From Defluviicoccus sp. (lineage in GTDB: Bacteria > Pseudomonadota > Alphaproteobacteria > MPNO01), in the NCBI GenBank assembly GCA_028821395.1, contig JAPPGP010000222.1, positions 1-64,000 on the forward strand: a DNA stretch of 64,000 nt, given 5' to 3'. This document shows, in pieces, positions 38,170-47,122 of the stretch; position 1 is the stretch's first letter, and the number at the start of each line of letters is the position of its first letter. A program made the position numbers and the translations under genes. The notes under the pieces were generated by a model, which was given only the letters and a program-made list of their open reading frames with translations, made no database searches and had not been told where the DNA came from.

Positions 38170-39498
38170 TCAACCCACCATCAGCCCCGGCAGGTAAAGT
38201 GCGAGCCCGGGGAACAGGATCAGCAGCACCAGCACGATCAGCGCGCAGCCGATATAGGGGGCGGCCGCCATCGCGACCTGCCAGAGCGTCGTCCCCCGCG
38301 GCGCGACGCCGATCATCACGAACAGCAACAGCCCGAAGGGCGGCGTGGTCAGGCTGATCTCCAGCGCCAGCAGCATCACCAGCCCGAACCAGACCAGGTC
38401 GAACTGCAGGGTCTGGGCGAGCGGGAAGAAGATCGGCACGGTGATCAGCATCATCGAGACCTGGTCCATGAACATGCCGAGGACCAGGAGGACGCCGAAC
38501 ATGATCAGCAGCATGACGATCGGCGCCAGATCGACCTTGGTCGCCCATTCGATCAGCCCGGCGCTGGCGCCGGTGAAGGCGAGGAGCTGGCTGAAGGTCG
38601 ACGAGGCGAGGATGATCAGCAGCACCATCGCGGTCACCCGGACCGAGCCCGCGACCGACTTGACCACCACGTCCCAGGAGAGCACCCGGTAGAGCGCGGC
38701 GAGGATGAGCACGCCGAGCGCGCCGAACCCGGCCGACTCGGTGGGCGTCGCGATGCCGAGGATGATCAGACCGATCACGCAGAACACCACGAAGCCCATC
38801 GGCAGGACGTTGATCAGGAGCGCGAGCAGCACCCGGCCGAAGGACGTCGACTCCACGACATAGGCGGGCGCCGCGTCCTTGTCGAGCTTGACCTGGGCGT
38901 AGATCAGGATCGAGTAGAGCACCGCCAGCACCAGCCCGGGCAAAACGCCGGCGATCAGCAGCGCCCCGATATCGATCTCGGCGAGGCTCGCGAGCAGCAC
39001 CGCGAGCGCCGATGGCGGGATGATCATCGCGAGCCCGCCGGTGCCGAGGATCGGCCCCATCGACATGTGCTTCTTGTAGCCCCGGCTGGTCATCTCGGGG
39101 ACCATCATCGAGCCCATCATCGCGGTGTTCGCCATGGTCGAGCCCGAGAGCGTGGCGAAGATCGTGCCGCCGACGACCGTGATGTAGGAGAGCCGCCCCG
39201 GCAGCCGGCCGAAGCAGAGGTCGAGCGCGTCGAACACCCGGATGGCGAGCCCGGTGTGGAAGAACAATTCGCCCATGATGATGAACAGCGGCACCGGGAT
39301 CAGGGCGAAGATGGTGACCGATTCCACGGCGTTGACGACGATCTGCGGCATCGCGTCGAGCCCGCCCATGTAGATCATCGCGCCGACGATGTTGGCGGTC
39401 AGGAACGCGAACGCGACCGGGATCCCGAGCAGCATGAAGACCACGACCATGCCGACCAGGAACCCGGCGATGCCGTACCACTCGCCGAGCAGCGCCAT
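38170..39498 (-). CDS. TRAP transporter large permease (DctM)
   Basis: A 442-residue, about 12-helix permease. DctM hallmarks GIPVAFAFLTAN, GSTMANTAMMGSMMVPEM and IIPPSALAVLLASL. It resembles the copy at 12458-13765 more than the other two (same GxxMANTAMxGSxMVPEM core). Start overlaps the small-permease stop (ATGA). Third gene of the dctP-dctQ-dctM operon. Confidence 0.94.
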   Translation of the reverse strand: MALLGEWYGIAGFLVGMVVVFMLLGIPVAFAFLTANIVGAMIYMGGLDAMPQIVVNAVESVTIFALIPVPLFIIMGELFFHTGLAIRVFDALDLCFGRLPGRLSYITVVGGTIFATLSGSTMANTAMMGSMMVPEMTSRGYKKHMSMGPILGTGGLAMIIPPSALAVLLASLAEIDIGALLIAGVLPGLVLAVLYSILIYAQVKLDKDAAPAYVVESTSFGRVLLALLINVLPMGFVVFCVIGLIILGIATPTESAGFGALGVLILAALYRVLSWDVVVKSVAGSVRVTAMVLLIILASSTFSQLLAFTGASAGLIEWATKVDLAPIVMLLIMFGVLLVLGMFMDQVSMMLITVPIFFPLAQTLQFDLVWFGLVMLLALEISLTTPPFGLLLFVMIGVAPRGTTLWQVAMAAAPYIGCALIVLVLLILFPGLALYLPGLMVG

Positions 39499-40010
39499 CA
39501 GAGCGACTCCGAGGAGCCGACCCTGCCGGTGTAGTAGGACCCGAAGCCGAGCAAATAGCGGCCGAACTCGATCGCCACCAGGGTGAAGCCGAGCGGAAAC
39601 GGCAGGAACAGGATCCATTTCGGCATGTCGATCGAGCGCAGGTCGAGCTCGCCGGTCTCCAGCGTCAGCGCCAGCTCGACGAAGCCGTAATAGACGAAGA
39701 GCAGCGACAGCACGATGCAAAGCACGTAGACCGCCTTGGCCATCGCCCATCGCACCGACGGCGGCATCGCCATGGTCAGCGACTCGACGACCACGTGGCC
39801 CCTGAGGCGCACCAGCCAGGGGGCGGCCAGCATGGTCGAGAACAGGAGGCAGTATTCCGCGATCGCGCTGTACCACTGGAGCGCGTTGTAGCCCGCGGTG
39901 CGGATCGCCACGTCGGCGATGATGCCGACGAAGATCACCACCAGCATCAGCCCGGCGAGAATGGCGAGGCCGACGATCAGCCCGTCATAGGCGCGGGATA
40001 CGAGTTTCAT
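39498..40010 (-). CDS. TRAP transporter small permease (DctQ)
   Basis: A 170-residue four-helix membrane protein. The segments LAAPWLVRLRGHVVVESL and FLPFPLGFTLVAIEFGRYLL are those of DctQ and parallel the copy at 13768-14295. It lies 72 bp downstream of its receptor gene and is translationally coupled to the large permease. Confidence 0.92.
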   Translation of the reverse strand: MKLVSRAYDGLIVGLAILAGLMLVVIFVGIIADVAIRTAGYNALQWYSAIAEYCLLFSTMLAAPWLVRLRGHVVVESLTMAMPPSVRWAMAKAVYVLCIVLSLLFVYYGFVELALTLETGELDLRSIDMPKWILFLPFPLGFTLVAIEFGRYLLGFGSYYTGRVGSSESL

Positions 40011-40082
40011 CGCGGCGACGCCCGGGAAGCACCGCCGCGCGTTCCGGAAGCGGCTTCCGGAGCGCGCGGGCGGAGTTGCGGC

Positions 40083-41078
40083 CTACTGGCCGTGATAGAG
40101 CTTGGAGAGCGTCTTCGCCTCGGGCGTGTCGACCTTCTTCAGGCGCTCGATGGGCAGGTTGTTGGCCAGACCGATATAGCGCTTCGCCGCGTCGCCGGTC
40201 ATGGTGATGGTCTTGTGGCCGAACTCCTTGGCGAGGATCTCGGACTCCTTATCCACCAGCGGCTTCCAGTAGTCGTGCGAGGTGTGCTCCCAGTCGCGGC
40301 CCAGCTTGAGCATCAGCTCGCGGCCCTCCGGGCTCAGCTTCTTCAGCGCCTTGTTGGAGATGAAGATGCAGGGCTCGAGCTGGTAGAACCTCGGATAGAC
40401 GCGGTACTTGACGAATTTCGGCCAGCCCATCGGCCGGGTGAACAGCTCGGGGAAGGCGAAGCCGTCGACCAGCCCGCGCTCCAGCGCGTTGTAGATCTCC
40501 GGCACTTGGACGGTGATGGTGGTCGCGCCCAGCGCCCTCAGGAACGCGTCATAGATCGGCACCGAGCGCATCTTGAAGCCCTCGAGCGAGATCATGCCGT
40601 CGGCGTGCCGCTTGGGCTCGCGGCTGAGATAGAGCACGAAGGAGACGCTGGTCGCGGTCTGCGACAGGATGATCCCGTCGAGACGCTTGGTCATCGCCTG
40701 GTTGAGGGCGTCCATCGCGCCGGACTTGCGGGCATCCCACGGCCGGATCATCGTCGCCGACAGCGCGTCGACCTCGGGGGCCACGCCGCGGTGGTAGCTG
40801 GCGGCGGTGAACATCAGGTCGTAGAGACCCGACTTGAACCCCTTGGCCTGGGCCGGCGCCTTGGCGATCTCCGGCCCGCCGATGAACTTGATCTTGAACT
40901 GCCCCGCCCCTTCCTTGTTGGCGTGTTCGATGAAGCGCAGGAAATCGGGGGTGAGCGGGAAGTTCTTGGGCCAGGCGGAAATGCCCTTGAGTGCAACCTC
41001 CGCGGCCTGCACCGCCGGCGCGGCGAGCAGCGCTCCCGCCACCGCCGCGGCGGCGATCGTGAGCAATGATTTCCTCAT
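40083..41078 (-). CDS. TRAP transporter solute-binding protein (DctP family)
   Basis: A 331-residue periplasmic receptor with signal peptide about 1-25 (ends AVQAA). The ligand segment FKMRSVPIYDAFLRALGA keeps the conserved Arg for a carboxylate, followed by YNALERGLVDGFAFPE. It resembles the receptor at 10183-11196, suggesting related substrates. ATG 41078 gives a normal signal peptide. First gene of its TRAP operon. Confidence 0.93.
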   Translation of the reverse strand: MRKSLLTIAAAAVAGALLAAPAVQAAEVALKGISAWPKNFPLTPDFLRFIEHANKEGAGQFKIKFIGGPEIAKAPAQAKGFKSGLYDLMFTAASYHRGVAPEVDALSATMIRPWDARKSGAMDALNQAMTKRLDGIILSQTATSVSFVLYLSREPKRHADGMISLEGFKMRSVPIYDAFLRALGATTITVQVPEIYNALERGLVDGFAFPELFTRPMGWPKFVKYRVYPRFYQLEPCIFISNKALKKLSPEGRELMLKLGRDWEHTSHDYWKPLVDKESEILAKEFGHKTITMTGDAAKRYIGLANNLPIERLKKVDTPEAKTLSKLYHGQ

Positions 41079-41161
41079 GGTCGAGCTCCCTGTGGATTCG
41101 TTTCCCGGACATGTCGGACGGACAGGTTTCCGCATTTGCCGACTTGGCGCAAGCGGCGCGG

Positions 41162-41578
41162 CTACCGCGCCGGCGACCCGGTCCTGGCCCGGGAGCGGCC
41201 GGCGGCGCGCTTTCCGCCGGACGCGGGCTTGCGGGCCCGCCTGCGGGATTTCACGCCGTGCTTCTTCTTGAGCTTGTCGATGTCGAGCTGGATGTCCCAG
41301 GTCAGCGGGTGGCCGGGCGGCAGGTATTCGTTCTCCACCATGACCGCGCAGCCCGGGCAGTAGAACTCGACGATGCGCATCCAGTCGGGATCGAAGGAGA
41401 AGTTGAACTCCTTGCTCGGGCCGATCGGGAAATGGATCTCGCGGGGGTCGCGCTCGCGCACCAGGCAGCCCCGCTTGTAGGATTCGCGCGCATCGCCGAG
41501 ATCGTGGCCGCAGCGATTGCAGCACCAGCGCTCGTCTTCCAGGTCGATGTCGAGATACTCGGTGATCCTGACCTTCAT
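41162..41578 (-). CDS. acetone carboxylase gamma-subunit-like zinc protein, basic tail
   Basis: A 138-residue protein matching the small gamma subunit of acetone/acetophenone carboxylases: WCCNRCGHDLGDARESYKRG, VRERDPREIH and YCPGC, with cysteines at 19, 20, 23, 38, 74 and 77 that could hold a metal. Gamma subunits need large hydantoinase-like alpha and beta subunits, absent from this window. The last 34 residues (105-138) are strongly Lys/Arg-rich (KSRRRARKP..., AAGRSRART), which is not a carboxylase feature and looks like a nucleic-acid-binding tail. It precedes the TRAP receptor gene by 83 bp. Confidence 0.8.
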   Translation of the reverse strand: MKVRITEYLDIDLEDERWCCNRCGHDLGDARESYKRGCLVRERDPREIHFPIGPSKEFNFSFDPDWMRIVEFYCPGCAVMVENEYLPPGHPLTWDIQLDIDKLKKKHGVKSRRRARKPASGGKRAAGRSRARTGSPAR

Positions 41579-41654
41579 CCGGCGCGCCCCGCTCGCCCTG
41601 CCGCCCCCGCCCTTTTCGCAGCGCGGCAAGGCGCGGTCAACCGCACGCCACCGG

Positions 41655-42830
41655 TCAGATCACCGCGTCCCGGCGCAGGCGGCCGATCCCGTCTGCGTCG
41701 TAGCCGAGCTCGCCCAGAATGTCGTCGGTATGCTCGCCGAGCTGCGGCGGCGGCGCCGTCGGCTGGTCGTCGCGCGAGCCGTCGAAGCGCACCGGCCGGC
41801 GCAACAGCGTCATCGTCCCCTCCTCCGGGTGCGCGGTCTCGAAGAAACTCTCCAGATGGCGGACCTGCGGGTCCTCGCGCACCTCGGGCAAGGTGAGGAT
41901 CGGCGCGAAGGGCACGTCCTCGGCCTCGAGCCGCGCCATCCAGTGCGCCCGCGGCATGGTTCCGACCGTCTTCTGGAACTCGGCCTTGAGCGCGAAATAG
42001 TTCTCGATTCGCGACTCGCGCACGGAGAAGCGCTGGTCGGCGCCGAGATCGGGCCGCGCAAAGGCGTTCTGCACGCCCTGCCAGAATTTCTGCGGCGACG
42101 ACAGGTGGAGCGCCAGCAGCTTCCCGTCCGAGCAGCGCAGCGAGTAGGACTGCGACGCCCGGACCCTCGCATGCGGCCCCTGCGGAAACCCGCCCTGGAT
42201 CAGGTTGGACCACGGGTCGGGCATGAAGGCGATGGTCGATTCGAGCATATTGACGTCGACTCGGCGCGCCGTGCCGGTCCGTTCGCGCTCGAACAGGGCG
42301 CCGAGAATGCCGTAGCAGGCGTTGATGCCGGTCATGTTGTCGGCGATGGTGGGGCCGGTGATCTGCGGGTCTTCGGGCTCGATGAACATCGAGGAGACGC
42401 CCGACAGGGACTGCGCGACGGCATCGTAGGCCGGGCGGTCGCGGTAGGGCCCGTCCTCGCCGAAGCCGGTGATCGAGCAATAGATCAGCCCCGGATTGCG
42501 CGTTCTCAGCGCGTCCAGCCCGAGGCCGAGCCGGTCCATCACGCCAGGCCGGAAGTTTTCCAGCAGCACGTCGGCGGTCTCGACCAGGCGGAGCAGGATC
42601 TCCCTCCCCTCCTCCGACCGCAGGTTGAGGGTCATCGAGCGCTTGTTGCGGTTATAGGCGAGGAAATGGGCGCTGTAGGTGCCGCCCCGCCAGCTGCGGA
42701 ACATGTCGCCGCCGGCGGGGTTCTCGATCTTGACCACCTCGGCCCCGAGATCGGCGAGCATCTGCCCGCCGAGCGGCCCGGTGATCATGGTGGTGAGTTC
42801 GAGGATGCGGATCCCGTCGAGCGCCGCCAT
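41655..42830 (-). CDS. CaiB/BaiF family CoA-transferase
   Basis: A 391-residue class III CoA-transferase, somewhat short for the family. N-terminal ILELTTMITGPLGGQMLADLGAEVVKIE, then ENFRPGVMDRLGLG, and the catalytic Asp in RPAYDAVAQSLSG. It moves CoA between carboxylic acids through an aspartyl intermediate. It starts 9 bp after the Rieske oxygenase stop, so the CoA acceptor may be a product of that oxygenase. Confidence 0.93.
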   Translation of the reverse strand: MAALDGIRILELTTMITGPLGGQMLADLGAEVVKIENPAGGDMFRSWRGGTYSAHFLAYNRNKRSMTLNLRSEEGREILLRLVETADVLLENFRPGVMDRLGLGLDALRTRNPGLIYCSITGFGEDGPYRDRPAYDAVAQSLSGVSSMFIEPEDPQITGPTIADNMTGINACYGILGALFERERTGTARRVDVNMLESTIAFMPDPWSNLIQGGFPQGPHARVRASQSYSLRCSDGKLLALHLSSPQKFWQGVQNAFARPDLGADQRFSVRESRIENYFALKAEFQKTVGTMPRAHWMARLEAEDVPFAPILTLPEVREDPQVRHLESFFETAHPEEGTMTLLRRPVRFDGSRDDQPTAPPPQLGEHTDDILGELGYDADGIGRLRRDAVI

Positions 42831-42839
42831 CGCCGCCGC

Positions 42840-43898
42840 CTACTCCGCGGCGATCGACGCGGGGTCGCGCCGCTCGGCGGCGATCAGCTCGCGCAGCAGC
42901 CGGCGGACCTGGATGCCGGGTCCGTCCGCGTTGATGTCGATCTGCGGCGCGTTCGGGTCGGCCGACATCATCGCCTGCTGGGCCTCCAGGATCGCCTTGT
43001 CCTCGAGGAAGACCTGGGTGAAGTTGGTGCGGAACTTCTCGGTCACCTCCTCCTCGCCGAGGCGGAAATTGCGCGTGTGCCCGTAGAAGTAATGCGTCGC
43101 GGTCCCGGTCTCCGGGGTGAGCGCGTTCAGCACCTTGAGCTCCACCCCGCCGTCGCGGCGGCCCTCGTGCATGTCGATCCCGGTCCCGGTATCGACGCAG
43201 CCCGCGTGGTTGACCAGGAAGCACGGCATGTCGATCGTCGTAATCAGCCAGCGGTCGACATTGCCCGCGAAGTTGCCGCACCACTGGTAGAACGGCGCCG
43301 CGGGACGGTCGATCACCAGCCGCGACATGCGGACCGACCGCTCCAGGCGCTCGGTCTTGCAGGGGAAATCGACGATCGCATCGGTGCCGATGGAGGTCGC
43401 GTGCACATAGGACAGGTGGGTGAGGTCGAACAGATTGTCCGAGATCAGCTTGTAGTTGCAGGCCATCGGCAGCGGCTTGCCGCCATTCCCCTCCACCATC
43501 TCCCAGTCGGGCGATTCGAGCCAGTGCCAGTCCGGCAGCAGCGCCGGATCGGCGAGCGCGGGATCGCCCATCCACACCCAGATCCAGCCATAGCGTTCGG
43601 TCACCGGGTAGGATTGCACGGCGGCGCCGGGCGGCACCGTGGTCTGGCCGGGGACCGAGACGCAGGCGCCGTCGGCGGCGAAGACGAGGCCGTGATAGCC
43701 GCAGCGCAGGTTGTCGCCGATGACCGTCCCCATCGACAGCGGCAGCGCCCGGTGGCAGCACGAATCGGCGAGCGCCGCGGCCGTGCCGTCGCTCTTGCGA
43801 TAGAGCACGACGGGCTCGCCGAGGAGGGTCCGGGCGAACGGCGCCGCGCCGACCTCATGGTCGAAGGCTGCGACGTACCAGCTGTTTCGCAGGAACAT
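42840..43898 (-). CDS. Rieske oxygenase, vanillate O-demethylase (VanA)-like
   Basis: A 352-residue oxygenase. Rieske ligands CxH (SCCHRALP) and CxxH (CGYHGL); the mononuclear iron block NYKLISDNLFDLTHLSYVH is that of VanA/TsaM enzymes, which demethylate methoxy-aromatics or oxidise methyl groups. It is a different branch from the two phthalate-dioxygenase-like oxygenases here. No VanB reductase is adjacent. Divergent from the NTF2-like gene across 122 bp; co-directional with the CoA-transferase. Confidence 0.93.
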   Translation of the reverse strand: MFLRNSWYVAAFDHEVGAAPFARTLLGEPVVLYRKSDGTAAALADSCCHRALPLSMGTVIGDNLRCGYHGLVFAADGACVSVPGQTTVPPGAAVQSYPVTERYGWIWVWMGDPALADPALLPDWHWLESPDWEMVEGNGGKPLPMACNYKLISDNLFDLTHLSYVHATSIGTDAIVDFPCKTERLERSVRMSRLVIDRPAAPFYQWCGNFAGNVDRWLITTIDMPCFLVNHAGCVDTGTGIDMHEGRRDGGVELKVLNALTPETGTATHYFYGHTRNFRLGEEEVTEKFRTNFTQVFLEDKAILEAQQAMMSADPNAPQIDINADGPGIQVRRLLRELIAAERRDPASIAAE

Positions 43899-44020
43899 GG
43901 CGATCTCCCGATTCCGCGGCAGCGGATTTGACCACAGGGGCGGGGACCGGACAAGGCGGCGGCCGTCTTCGGATTGCCAAAGCGCGGCGCATGTGCTGCT
44001 GTTCGGCCGGGGGACGCCGG

Positions 44021-44428
44021 ATGTCCGATATCGACAGGCTGCTGTTCGCCAACGAGGCCTTCTACCGCGCTTTCGCCGACCGCGACGCCGAGGCGATGGA
44101 GGCGATGTGGGCGGAACGCGAGCCCATCGTCTGCATGCACCCGGGCTGGGACGTGCTGATCGGCCGCGAGGCGGTGATGCGGAGCTGGGCCGCGATCATC
44201 GGCAACCCCAACTCGCCCGACATTTCGTGCCATGCCGCCATCGCCTACGCCAACGGCGATATCGGGGTGGTGGCGTGCTACGAGGAGCTCGAGGGACAGT
44301 TCCTGCTCGCCACCAACCTGTTCGTGCGCGAGGGCAGCATCTGGCGAATCTGCCACCACCATTCCGGCCCCACCCAGGGACGCCCGCCGACCGACGAGCC
44401 GCCGGGAGAGCCCGAGACCCTGAACTGA
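44021..44428 (+). CDS. NTF2-like (SnoaL/nuclear transport factor 2 fold) protein
   Basis: A 135-residue cone-fold protein: N-terminal helix pair (ANEAFYRAFADRDAEAMEAM), then CMHPGWDVLIGREAVMRSW and strands to WRICHHHSGPTQ. This subfamily is often annotated as a stress or putative isomerase protein; catalytic residues cannot be assigned. ATG 44021 with a GGGGGA site is preferred over a frame opening at 43928. First gene of the plus-strand cluster 44021-48887. Confidence 0.82.
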   Translation: MSDIDRLLFANEAFYRAFADRDAEAMEAMWAEREPIVCMHPGWDVLIGREAVMRSWAAIIGNPNSPDISCHAAIAYANGDIGVVACYEELEGQFLLATNLFVREGSIWRICHHHSGPTQGRPPTDEPPGEPETLN

Positions 44429-44480
44429 TCGGGGTTCGACTCCCTGCCGCCCTCGTACCCTTGACCGAGCGAGGAGAGCC

Positions 44481-45224
44481 ATGCGAATCGTCGACCTGAC
44501 GCTGCCGATCAACCGCGACATGCGCCCGATGCCGCAGCTCGCGCAGTACCGGGACAACCCCACGCGCTGCATCGCCCTGACCGCGCTCAGCGAAGCCCAG
44601 GCCGCGACACTCGCGGAACAACGCATCGAGCTCGCGGACGGGATCGAGATCGCCCATCACATGACCAGCAAGGTCGAGATCCTGACCCATATCGGCACCC
44701 ATATCGACGCGCCGCGCCACTTCATCGACGGCGGCAGGGCGGTCGACGAGATCCCGCTGGAGAGCCTGGTGAAGCCCGGACGCGTGATTCCCCTCACGCA
44801 TATCGAGCCCGGCGGGAGCGTCACCGCGGAGGCGATCCTGGAGACCGGCGTGGCGTTCGACGGCACGGTGATCCCGATCCTCCATACCGCCTGGACCGAC
44901 CGGGCATGGGGTACCGACGCCTACTGGGACGACGTCATCTACATGGACGTGAGCGTCAGCCGGCTGCTGGTGGAGCGCGGCGTCAGCGCGGTCGCCATCG
45001 ACTTCCATCCGGAAATCCCGTTCTGGCGCACGCCGCCGGCGCCGGACCTGCCGCCCGGACCGAACCACCGCACGCTGCTGGGCAACGGCACGACGATCGT
45101 CCAGATGGTCACGAATGTCGGCGCGATCGGCGCCGAACCGTTCCTGCTCGCGGCGATCCCGCTGCGGCTCGAAAGGCTCGACGGTTCGCCTGCGCGCGTC
45201 TTCGCGATGGTCGACGGGCCCTGA
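44481..45224 (+). CDS. cyclase family metal-dependent hydrolase (KynB-like fold)
   Basis: A 247-residue enzyme with the family metal motif HIGTHIDAPRHF (HxGTHxDxPxH) and a later His in VAIDFHPEIPFW. Members include kynurenine formamidase and isatin hydrolase; they open amide or lactam bonds. The context of ring-oxidation genes would suit a lactam or lactone intermediate. RBS AGGAG 6 bp before the ATG. Followed 33 bp later by the SDR. Confidence 0.9.
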   Translation: MRIVDLTLPINRDMRPMPQLAQYRDNPTRCIALTALSEAQAATLAEQRIELADGIEIAHHMTSKVEILTHIGTHIDAPRHFIDGGRAVDEIPLESLVKPGRVIPLTHIEPGGSVTAEAILETGVAFDGTVIPILHTAWTDRAWGTDAYWDDVIYMDVSVSRLLVERGVSAVAIDFHPEIPFWRTPPAPDLPPGPNHRTLLGNGTTIVQMVTNVGAIGAEPFLLAAIPLRLERLDGSPARVFAMVDGP

Positions 45225-45257
45225 GGGACGATCCCCGGCGCACGGGAGGCGGAAGAC

Positions 45258-46103
45258 ATGCAAGACGAATCTCTCACGGGCAGGCGGGCGCTGGTCACCG
45301 GCGGGGCGCGCGGGCTCGGCCTCGCGATGGCGCTCGGTCTCGCGCGCGCGGGGGCGAGTGTGAGCCTGGTCGATATCGACGCCGAAGCGCTCGACGATGC
45401 GCGCGTCCGGCTCGCGGCGGCGGCGGACGCGACAAGGGCGATGGCGCGCGTGGCCGACGTCAGCGACGAAGCGGCGATTCGATCCGCCATCGCGGCGACG
45501 CTGGACGCCTTCGGCGGCCTCGACGTCCTGGTCAACGACGCCGGTATCGGCCCGCCCGCCAATGGCCGCAGCCTGTTCAGCAACCCCGAGAAGTTCTGGG
45601 AAAACGACCTCGGACGGTGGCGCCGCACGGTCGAGGTCAACACGATGGGCAGCCACATGATGGCGGCGCTCGCCGTGCCCCACATGATCGCCGGGGGCTG
45701 GGGACGGATCGTCAACGTCACCACGTCGCTCAACGCCATGTACATGGCCGGTTGCGGCGCCTACGGACCGTCCAAGGCGGCGCTGGAGGCCGATACCGCG
45801 ATAATGGCGAAGGATTTGGAGGGAACCGGCGTCACCGCCAACGTGCTGGTCCCGGGCGGACCCGCCGACACGCGCATGATCCCGGCCGATTCGGGCATCG
45901 ACCGCGCGCAGCTGATTCCGCCCGAGCGCATGGTTCCGCCGGTCGTCTGGCTCGCCTCGCCCGGCTCGGACGGGGTGACCGGGATGCGCTTTCAGGCCGC
46001 GCTCTGGGACCCGGCGCTGGCGCCCGCCGAGGCGGCCGAGCGGGCCGGCGCGCCGGCCGCGTGGCCGCAGCTCGGCGCCCAGGCCATCATGCCGCACGAC
46101 TGA
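45258..46103 (+). CDS. short-chain dehydrogenase/reductase
   Basis: A 281-residue SDR. TGGARGLG cofactor motif, Asp in VDID (NAD preference), NDAG, and active site around TTSLNAMYMAGCGAYGPSKAA with Tyr-x3-Lys. The Ser of the triad lies in TTSLN. Slightly longer than classical SDRs. In line with cyclase and FAH-type genes; its likely role is oxidation of a hydroxylated intermediate. Confidence 0.9.
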   Translation: MQDESLTGRRALVTGGARGLGLAMALGLARAGASVSLVDIDAEALDDARVRLAAAADATRAMARVADVSDEAAIRSAIAATLDAFGGLDVLVNDAGIGPPANGRSLFSNPEKFWENDLGRWRRTVEVNTMGSHMMAALAVPHMIAGGWGRIVNVTTSLNAMYMAGCGAYGPSKAALEADTAIMAKDLEGTGVTANVLVPGGPADTRMIPADSGIDRAQLIPPERMVPPVVWLASPGSDGVTGMRFQAALWDPALAPAEAAERAGAPAAWPQLGAQAIMPHD

Positions 46104-46150
46104 CCGGGCCTGTCGCCCGCTCGGTGCGACCGCTGACGGGAGAGAACACA

Positions 46151-47077
46151 GTGAAGCTCGTGCTGTTTCGGGATGGGGAAGGCGACGAGACCCGGCCCGG
46201 CCTGCTGACGCACCGCGGCATCGTCGACATAGCCGAAGCGGTCGGGGGCCCGGCGCGGGCGATGAACGGCATCATCGACGGCTTCGATGCGATGCGGGGC
46301 GACCTTGCGCGCCTCGAACAAGAGGGCGCGGCGATCCCGCGGGACAGGGTCCGGCTGCGCGCGCCGCTGCCCAGGCCCGGCAAGATCCTCTGCTGCATCG
46401 GCAATTACTGGGAGCATCGGGAGCGCGATCCGCGCCCGCTCAACATGTTTCTCAAGAACCCCGATGCGGTGATCGGACCGGGAGACACCGTCGTGCTGCC
46501 CGAGACCACCGAGCCCTGGGTGTTTCATCACGAGGCGGAGCTCGCCCTGGTCGTCAAGGGCCCGGCCAAGCGCGTCGGGCGGGACGGCTGGCGCGAGGCG
46601 GTGTTCGGCTATACCTGCCTGATCGACGTCTCCGCGCGCGGCGAGGGACGTTCGACCTGGCGGGCGCGGAGCTGGATGGGCAAGTCCTTCGACACCTTCG
46701 CACCGCTCGGCCCGTGCATCGTCACGGCGGACGAGATCGCCGACCCCAACGACCTCGACGTCCGGTTCCGGGTCTCGGGTGAGCTGCGCCACGACTACAA
46801 CACCGGCGACATGGAGCACCCGGTGCCCGAGCTCGTCGAGTGGGCGAGCGCCATCATGACCCTCAACTCGGGCGACGTCATCGGCTGCGGCACAAATCAC
46901 GAGGGGCTGGGGCCGCTGCAGGACGGCGACCGCGCGGAGATCGAGATCGCCGGCATCGGACGCATGGAGGTGGGCGTTGCCGATCCCCTCAAGCGCAGCT
47001 GGGAACGCGGCGTCTACATGGGCCGGGACTCGACCCATCCCGACAACCCGGACCCGGAAGAGCCTTCCTACCGGTAG
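46151..47077 (+). CDS. fumarylacetoacetate hydrolase-family protein
   Basis: A 308-residue FAH-superfamily enzyme. Metal ligands are seen in FHHEAELALVV, and the block SWMGKSFDTFAPLGP carries the catalytic Lys region. N-terminal cap domain of about 75 residues. Members hydrolyse C-C bonds of acylpyruvates or hydrate/decarboxylate 2-oxo-acids after aromatic ring cleavage. GTG 46151 follows a GGGAGA site; the open frame runs much further upstream only as a shadow of the SDR. Confidence 0.93.
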   Translation: MKLVLFRDGEGDETRPGLLTHRGIVDIAEAVGGPARAMNGIIDGFDAMRGDLARLEQEGAAIPRDRVRLRAPLPRPGKILCCIGNYWEHRERDPRPLNMFLKNPDAVIGPGDTVVLPETTEPWVFHHEAELALVVKGPAKRVGRDGWREAVFGYTCLIDVSARGEGRSTWRARSWMGKSFDTFAPLGPCIVTADEIADPNDLDVRFRVSGELRHDYNTGDMEHPVPELVEWASAIMTLNSGDVIGCGTNHEGLGPLQDGDRAEIEIAGIGRMEVGVADPLKRSWERGVYMGRDSTHPDNPDPEEPSYR

Positions 47078-47122
47078 CGGGGGCGCCGCACCGGATCCTC
47101 GCCCACCGATGGAGTGTCCCAA

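Noticed and set aside
41517-43931. 804-codon plus-strand open frame across CoA-transferase and Rieske genes
   Set aside because: Antisense of two enzymes with intact catalytic motifs; no family resemblance of its own.
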